Assembly (NCBI GenBank): GCA_018903055.1
Contig: JAHIPW010000140.1
Span: forward strand, 1 to 18,691
Length of the DNA stretch: 18,691 nucleotides
Source: DRGV01 sp018903055 [NCBI: bacterium]
GTDB taxonomy: Bacteria; UBP18; UBA7526
Reading direction: 5' to 3'
Made by a program: the position numbers and the translations under genes. A model generated the notes under the pieces. That model ran no database searches. It was not told the origin of the DNA and worked only from the letters and a program-made list of their open reading frames with translations. Below are positions 14,766-18,691 of the stretch, piece by piece. Every line of letters begins with the position of its first letter. Position 1 is the stretch's first letter.

Positions 14766-14900
14766 CTCACTCCGTTCGGCAATCTTCACAGATTAGCACT
14801 AATTGACTAAACTGATTAGCACGGATTTAGCGATAAGAATCAGTGCTAATCCGTATCTTTTAATCTGTGCCCATCCGTGTAACTATTGAAATTTCGATAC
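14766..14900. repeat. Dispersed palindromic repeat, copy B (pilQ-LCP spacer)
   Basis: Partner of 1578-1725. CACAGATTAG, CACTAATTGA, CTGATTAG and CACGGATT words on the left are answered by AATCAGTGCTAATCCG, AATCTGTG and CCATCCGTGT on the right, so most of the spacer can fold on itself. It shares the CACTCCGTTCGGCAAT end and the GTGTAACTATTGAA end with copy A but lacks copy A's central GC hairpin. Both copies sit in the same context, between the stop of one gene and the start of the next. Confidence 0.85.
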
Positions 14901-14901
14901 T

Positions 14902-17900
14902 TCAGGGAAGGAGCCCCACTTCCTCCTCTTTTGGCTTCGGTTTCTCTTCTTTAACCCTAACAATATGCGGGGTAACGAAGATGATGAGCTCACTCTTTAT
15001 TGTATCTGTAACTTTCTTGGAAAAGAGGTACTTTATCACCGGGACCTTCATCAATCCCGGAACCCCGGAGCGGGTCGTCCTCTCTTCCTCCTCTATCAAT
15101 CCCCCGATGACCAGAGTATCCCCATCCTTAACCATGACATTGGTAGTCGCTTCTCGGGTCATAACGACTGGATAGGGATAAGGCGGGGCGGTCCACTCCT
15201 GTAGTACGCTTACTACTGGATTTACTTTCATAGTGATATAATCGTCCTTCCCTATATGGGGGGTAACAGTCAGGGATACTCCGACATCTTTTTCTTCCCA
15301 GGTTTTCCTAGTAACTGGCTTGCCGTCTACTATCTCTTCTTCGACCTCCGTAACATAGGGATATCTTGACTGAACTTTAACCACTGCTTCCACATTATCT
15401 AAGGTGGTGATCTTAGGATTGGATATTATCTGGGTATCTGCCCTTTTTGCCAGGGCCTGAAGAATCATAGCAAAATCGCTCTTGCCTATGGTGCCATACT
15501 TGAAAAATCCTGTGGTACCGACAAATCCTAAGTCAATGTCGCTACCCTTGCTCATTTGTTCTGCCGTCTTCTTCACCCAGGTCCAATCTATGCCCAGTTC
15601 CTCCTCACCGCGGAGACGGACCTCTATTATCTTCGATTCAATGGCCACCTGGAGTGGTTTCATATCCAGCCTGGCGATCATCCTTCCGATCTCCTCGATC
15701 TTCACTGGGGTATCAATGACCATCAGTGTATTGGACCGCACATCGACAATGACCCTTCCCGCAACTGAAAGCATCATACTATCTACAAGCATGGTCTTGA
15801 TGATCGGCGCCTCGGCATAGTTCAGTTCAAAGATCCTGGTAGTGGTCTCGATCTCTGGTATCTCCTTGGCCAATCTCATCACCCGGATGATATCCTTCTT
15901 CCTCTCATAGCCGAACCCCCGCACCCTCAGGATGGCATTTAGGGCATCCTCTGCCGTTACTCCCTTAAAGGAGATGGTCACGGTTCCTGTTAGTTCCGGG
16001 CCAGCGATAATATTGAGATCCGCCCTCTGGCCAATGATGCGCAACACATTATGGATGTCGGCATCCTTGAAGTCCATGGATAGAAGTTTCTCTTCCCCCA
16101 CTGGAGGTTTGGGAACGGCCGGGATGGCCGGGCGCTGGAGGTCGACCACTATCTTATTTCCGACACTTGAGACCCGATAGGTGGTCATCTCTCTTAGGTC
16201 TATTACTACCCGGGCGATGTTCTCTTCAAACTGGCCGGACCTCACCCCTTTTACAATATCCTCCTCTTCAACCTTGATGAACTTCTGGGGCCAGGCCATA
16301 GTCGCCCCATACATATCAATGACCACTACCGGTGGTTCCAGGAGGTTGAAGGCCGAATGCTTCACCGGCTCTTCGGTAGTAACGGTTATTCTTGTCTTTT
16401 CTGGTAGCTTCTTCAAAGAGACATCAGTGATTCCCACCACGTAGAGAGGATTCTCCACCTCCAGGATGATTCTATTCTCTTCACTCCTTAAAGCGTACTT
16501 TGCTTCTTCCTTAAGATCTAAGACTACTCTTGTTATTCTTGGCTCTTCCGAGAACTGTCCCGCCCTTACTCTCTTCACCACGCTTCTCTCTATCCCAATC
16601 TCCTTCTTCTCCCAGGTGAGGGTGGCATTGGGGATGTCGATTACTAATCTCGGTGGCCCGGTGAGGCTGAACTGAGCATACTTCGCTCCCTCCTTATCAG
16701 TGAGGATGACTATCCTCGTCTTATCGGGGATTCCAATGACTTGAATGTCCTCCACCTCATAGGCAATCCTCTCTTTTTCCGCTATCTCCCTTACCCTCTC
16801 CTCTGCGCTCTTCTTTGCCTCTTCTTCTTTGATCTCTTTCAAGTTCTCCTGGGATTTGGTCAGGTATTTCCGGGCCTCAACATGCTCTGGATTTAAGGCC
16901 AAGGTTTTTTTGAACTCATCTATGGCTTCCAAGTATTTATCCTCTCTATAGAACTTCTCCCCTTTCTGGAAATAATCCGCAATCTTTCTCCGGGCCTCTT
17001 TTCCCTTTAATTTCTCTATCTCTTTTTGGCATTTAGCGAGATATTTTTCTGTCCCTTTATGTTCCGGGTCAAGGGCAAGCACCTTCTGGAAATTCGTCAG
17101 GGCTTTTTCAAATTCCCCTTTTCCATAATGGCTCTTTCCCTGGTCATAGTGTGCTATTATCTTCGATTTCCTCTCTTTAATAAGTTTTCTCTTCTCCTCC
17201 GCCCCCCTTCTCTCTTTGGCTAATTCCTCTTGCCTTCTTTTGGCCCTTTCGGCCTCCTCTTTCTCTATCTTCTTCTCCCCAATGATTCTTTCCAGTACTT
17301 CTTCTGCCTTAGCAATTTCTTTCCCTGCTTTATGCTCCGGCTCTAAGGCTAAAACCTTATTCCACTCCTCAATGGCCTCTATGAGTTTCCCTTCTTTATA
17401 GTAACCTAATCCTTCAGCATAATGCTTCTCAATGGCCTCTCTCCTCGCCTCCTGTCGCTTCTTCTCCTCCTCTTTTATCTTCTTCTGCTTGAAGACCTCT
17501 ATTCTCTCCTTATCTAACTTCTCCCTCTCCTTAATGGCCAGTTCTGCTTTCTGGATGTAGTTCTTCGCCCGGGAGAGTTTGGGATTCAATTTTAAGGCCT
17601 CTTGAAGCGCCCCTATGGCTTCCTTAAACTCCTCTCTTCTATAATGTCCCTTTCCTATCTCATAGCGCCTCCTGGCCTCTTTTCTTATCTTTCTGGGAGT
17701 AGGAGGTACCTCCTTGGCAATCTCAAGGGTGAGGAGCTTCTCATCGGGTTTTAGCTCAAAGGCCGTCTGATAGGCAAGATAGATCTCTATCTGGATGATA
17801 TTGGGCTTGGTACTATACTGCAAGGCCTCTACTCTCTTAACCAATCCCCTCTTAATGTCCAGCTCCTTCTCCTTCCAAATGAGTTGGGCATTGGGGAGGA

Positions 17901-18111
17901 AGAGGCGGATCCTGGGGGGATTGTCCAGAGAGAATGACTTATACTTCACCGGCCCATCCGAGATAATGAGCACCTGGACACTATCGGTCAACTCCTTTAC
18001 CTCAATCTTACTCACCTTAAAGTCTGCTTCCTGAGCAAATACTATGGCCCCAAAGAATATTCCAATTAAGGCCAGGCCTATTAATCTTTTAAACCCCGTT
18101 AGAAATGCCAT
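14902..18111 (-). CDS. pilQ: Type IV pilus secretin PilQ with AMIN and TPR domains
   Basis: Outer-membrane secretin through which type IV pili pass. It is 1069 aa, much longer than the usual 650-900. A signal peptide spans about 1-27 (hydrophobic core LIGLALIGIFFGAIVFAQ). Domains in order: AMIN 1 (32-132); four TPR-like units at about 147-180, 227-260, 317-350 and 377-410, separated by Lys/Glu-rich coiled-coil stretches; AMIN 2 (452-553); AMIN 3 (556-660); STN/N0 (about 677-750); secretin N1 (757-815); secretin barrel (820-1052) with GVPGLMKVPVIKYLFSKK as the family signature. AMIN domains bind peptidoglycan. TPRs inside the secretin itself are unusual; many systems use a separate TPR pilotin such as PilF/PilW. 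AGGAGGG stands six bases before ATG 18111. Confidence 0.95.
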   Translation of the reverse strand: MAFLTGFKRLIGLALIGIFFGAIVFAQEADFKVSKIEVKELTDSVQVLIISDGPVKYKSFSLDNPPRIRLFLPNAQLIWKEKELDIKRGLVKRVEALQYSTKPNIIQIEIYLAYQTAFELKPDEKLLTLEIAKEVPPTPRKIRKEARRRYEIGKGHYRREEFKEAIGALQEALKLNPKLSRAKNYIQKAELAIKEREKLDKERIEVFKQKKIKEEEKKRQEARREAIEKHYAEGLGYYKEGKLIEAIEEWNKVLALEPEHKAGKEIAKAEEVLERIIGEKKIEKEEAERAKRRQEELAKERRGAEEKRKLIKERKSKIIAHYDQGKSHYGKGEFEKALTNFQKVLALDPEHKGTEKYLAKCQKEIEKLKGKEARRKIADYFQKGEKFYREDKYLEAIDEFKKTLALNPEHVEARKYLTKSQENLKEIKEEEAKKSAEERVREIAEKERIAYEVEDIQVIGIPDKTRIVILTDKEGAKYAQFSLTGPPRLVIDIPNATLTWEKKEIGIERSVVKRVRAGQFSEEPRITRVVLDLKEEAKYALRSEENRIILEVENPLYVVGITDVSLKKLPEKTRITVTTEEPVKHSAFNLLEPPVVVIDMYGATMAWPQKFIKVEEEDIVKGVRSGQFEENIARVVIDLREMTTYRVSSVGNKIVVDLQRPAIPAVPKPPVGEEKLLSMDFKDADIHNVLRIIGQRADLNIIAGPELTGTVTISFKGVTAEDALNAILRVRGFGYERKKDIIRVMRLAKEIPEIETTTRIFELNYAEAPIIKTMLVDSMMLSVAGRVIVDVRSNTLMVIDTPVKIEEIGRMIARLDMKPLQVAIESKIIEVRLRGEEELGIDWTWVKKTAEQMSKGSDIDLGFVGTTGFFKYGTIGKSDFAMILQALAKRADTQIISNPKITTLDNVEAVVKVQSRYPYVTEVEEEIVDGKPVTRKTWEEKDVGVSLTVTPHIGKDDYITMKVNPVVSVLQEWTAPPYPYPVVMTREATTNVMVKDGDTLVIGGLIEEEERTTRSGVPGLMKVPVIKYLFSKKVTDTIKSELIIFVTPHIVRVKEEKPKPKEEEVGLLP
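18093..18106 (-). promoter_or_regulatory. Half-palindrome in the first codons of pilQ
   Basis: ACCCCGTTAGAAAT on the plus strand, that is TTTCTAACGGGGT on the mRNA, encodes codons 3-7 of pilQ. It is perfectly complementary over 13 bases to the upstream RNA arm transcribed from 18199-18187. Pairing would enclose the pilQ Shine-Dalgarno and start codon in a loop. The complementarity is visible; a regulatory effect is inferred. Confidence 0.4.
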
Positions 18112-18152
18112 TTTTCTCCCTCCTTCCGACAGGAAATAATCCTAATGTCTCC

Positions 18153-18199
18153 ACCCCTATTAGAAAGTGTTCAGCTCCGCTGAAGATTTCTAACGGGGT
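18153..18199. repeat. Palindrome in the pilP-pilQ spacer
   Basis: Outer arms ACCCCTATTAGAAA (18153-18166) and TTTCTAACGGGGT (18187-18199) pair with one bulge. Inner arms TTCAGC and GCTGAA (18170-18184) pair perfectly around TCC. Same family as the palindrome inside the SPOR gene (10119-10147). The lower arm can also pair with pilQ codons 3-7. Confidence 0.75.
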
Positions 18200-18206
18200 A
18201 AACATC

Positions 18207-18653
18207 TCACTCCTCCTCTAATTTCAGAATTTCTTTCTCTTTTCCTTCCATTAAGACCACTTCATTCTTCCTAATGCTTATTACTTCCTTGCCATTTATG
18301 ATGTCTCCCACATTAACAATATAATCTCCGATGATTGCCTGAACCCCTTCCTCATCGCGTACGATACCAGTCAGGATAAGGGCCCCGGGTTTTATACCAT
18401 TTCCTGGTTCTTCCTTTATTAGGGGAGAGAGAAAGGGATCCCTTCCCCAGGATACCGTGCCCCTCACCCTTCTAATCTCTAAGGGAATGAAGGCCTCCTC
18501 TGGTGTCGGAGGGACTTTCTCTTCCTCAGCCACAGAAGGAGTCTCGGGAGTAGGAGCCACTTTTGCTTTGCGGTGAATGGGCTTCCTGAGGATCAAAATT
18601 AAGACAAGTAATATTAAAAGGGCGGCCAAAAAGATTATTTTTTTCTTAGTCAT
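18207..18653 (-). CDS. pilP: PilP-like type IV pilus periplasmic protein
   Basis: A 148-aa protein with an N-terminal membrane segment (about 5-23) followed by a Pro-rich linker (31-58) and a small C-terminal beta domain. GRDPFLSPL at 70-78 carries the RDPF motif typical of PilP and related GspC-type proteins, and ALILTGIVRDEEGVQAIIGD with VNVGDIINGKEVISI forms the HR-like domain. PilP normally links the inner-membrane PilN-PilO complex to PilQ, and here it directly precedes pilQ, which supports the call. PilP is often a lipoprotein; no lipobox cysteine is visible, so it is anchored by a helix instead. GGAG lies nine bases before ATG 18653, and the GAACGGAGTGAAGTGAG leader resembles the end of the dispersed repeat before LCP and valS. 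pilO would be expected beyond the right edge. Confidence 0.78.
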   Translation of the reverse strand: MTKKKIIFLAALLILLVLILILRKPIHRKAKVAPTPETPSVAEEEKVPPTPEEAFIPLEIRRVRGTVSWGRDPFLSPLIKEEPGNGIKPGALILTGIVRDEEGVQAIIGDYIVNVGDIINGKEVISIRKNEVVLMEGKEKEILKLEEE

Positions 18654-18691
18654 CTCACTTCACTCCGTTCAACAAAATAAGGATGTAGACA

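Noticed and set aside
14754-14789. GTG start at 14789 for the LCP gene
   Set aside because: The 12 extra codons are the end of the dispersed repeat; ATG 14753 leads straight into the membrane segment.
16110-16140. GGCCGGGATGGCCGGG tandem in pilQ
   Set aside because: It encodes a short Pro/Ala linker between AMIN 3 and the secretin N0 domain, where such composition is ordinary.
1561-18691. Sigma-70 promoters in the spacers
   Set aside because: AT-rich repeat words give many weak -10-like matches, but no convincing -35/-10 pair at a sensible distance from a gene start was seen.

Overview
The window is one uninterrupted minus-strand gene train, so transcription runs from right to left. It comes from a bacterium with an outer membrane, because it encodes a type IV pilus secretin (PilQ) and its PilP-like partner. 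Proteins are Lys/Glu-rich and base composition is moderate. The pilus genes, the divergent LCP protein, the hom-thrC-thrB-lysC-cimA order and the very repeat-rich spacers suggest an uncultured candidate-phylum lineage (Omnitrophota/Aerophobota-like). That placement is a low-confidence guess.

In transcription order the genes are: pilP-like (18653-18207), a very large pilQ with four TPR units between AMIN domains (18111-14902), a divergent LCP/LytR_C protein (14753-13575), a GxxExxY PD-(D/E)XK nuclease-like gene between inverted repeats (13535-13167), an EAL-domain protein (13116-12376), argS (12212-10536), a SPOR-domain membrane protein (10331-9891), hom (9617-8334), thrC (7923-6856), thrB (6660-5740), lysC (5749-4529), cimA (4408-2840), an AEC-family permease (2649-1726), and the N-terminal 520 codons of valS (1560 to the left edge). 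hom, thrC, thrB and lysC carry aspartate-derived carbon to threonine. cimA opens the threonine-independent route to isoleucine. argS and valS charge tRNAs. The right-hand block serves the cell envelope and pili.

The striking feature is the repeats. Nearly every spacer longer than about 100 bp is built from short tandem words of 7, 8 or 10 nt arranged as an imperfect palindrome: words on the left, their reverse complements on the right. GC-rich mini-hairpins are often embedded. Each spacer has its own word. The same kinds of sequence also lie in frame inside protein-coding genes. valS has two insertions, argS and the SPOR gene have one palindrome each, thrC has a heptamer array, and thrB and the LCP gene have possible cases. 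Three coding copies have recognisable relatives in spacers of this same window. This recalls Rickettsia palindromic elements and cyanobacterial heptanucleotide STRR repeats, but the words here are different. I regard this repeat system as the most interesting content of the window. Secondary points are a GxxExxY gene bounded by 17-bp inverted repeats, an internal ribosome binding site in lysC that could produce a separate regulatory subunit, and alternative RNA pairings around the pilQ start.

No rRNA, tRNA, CRISPR array, transposase or credible plus-strand gene was found.
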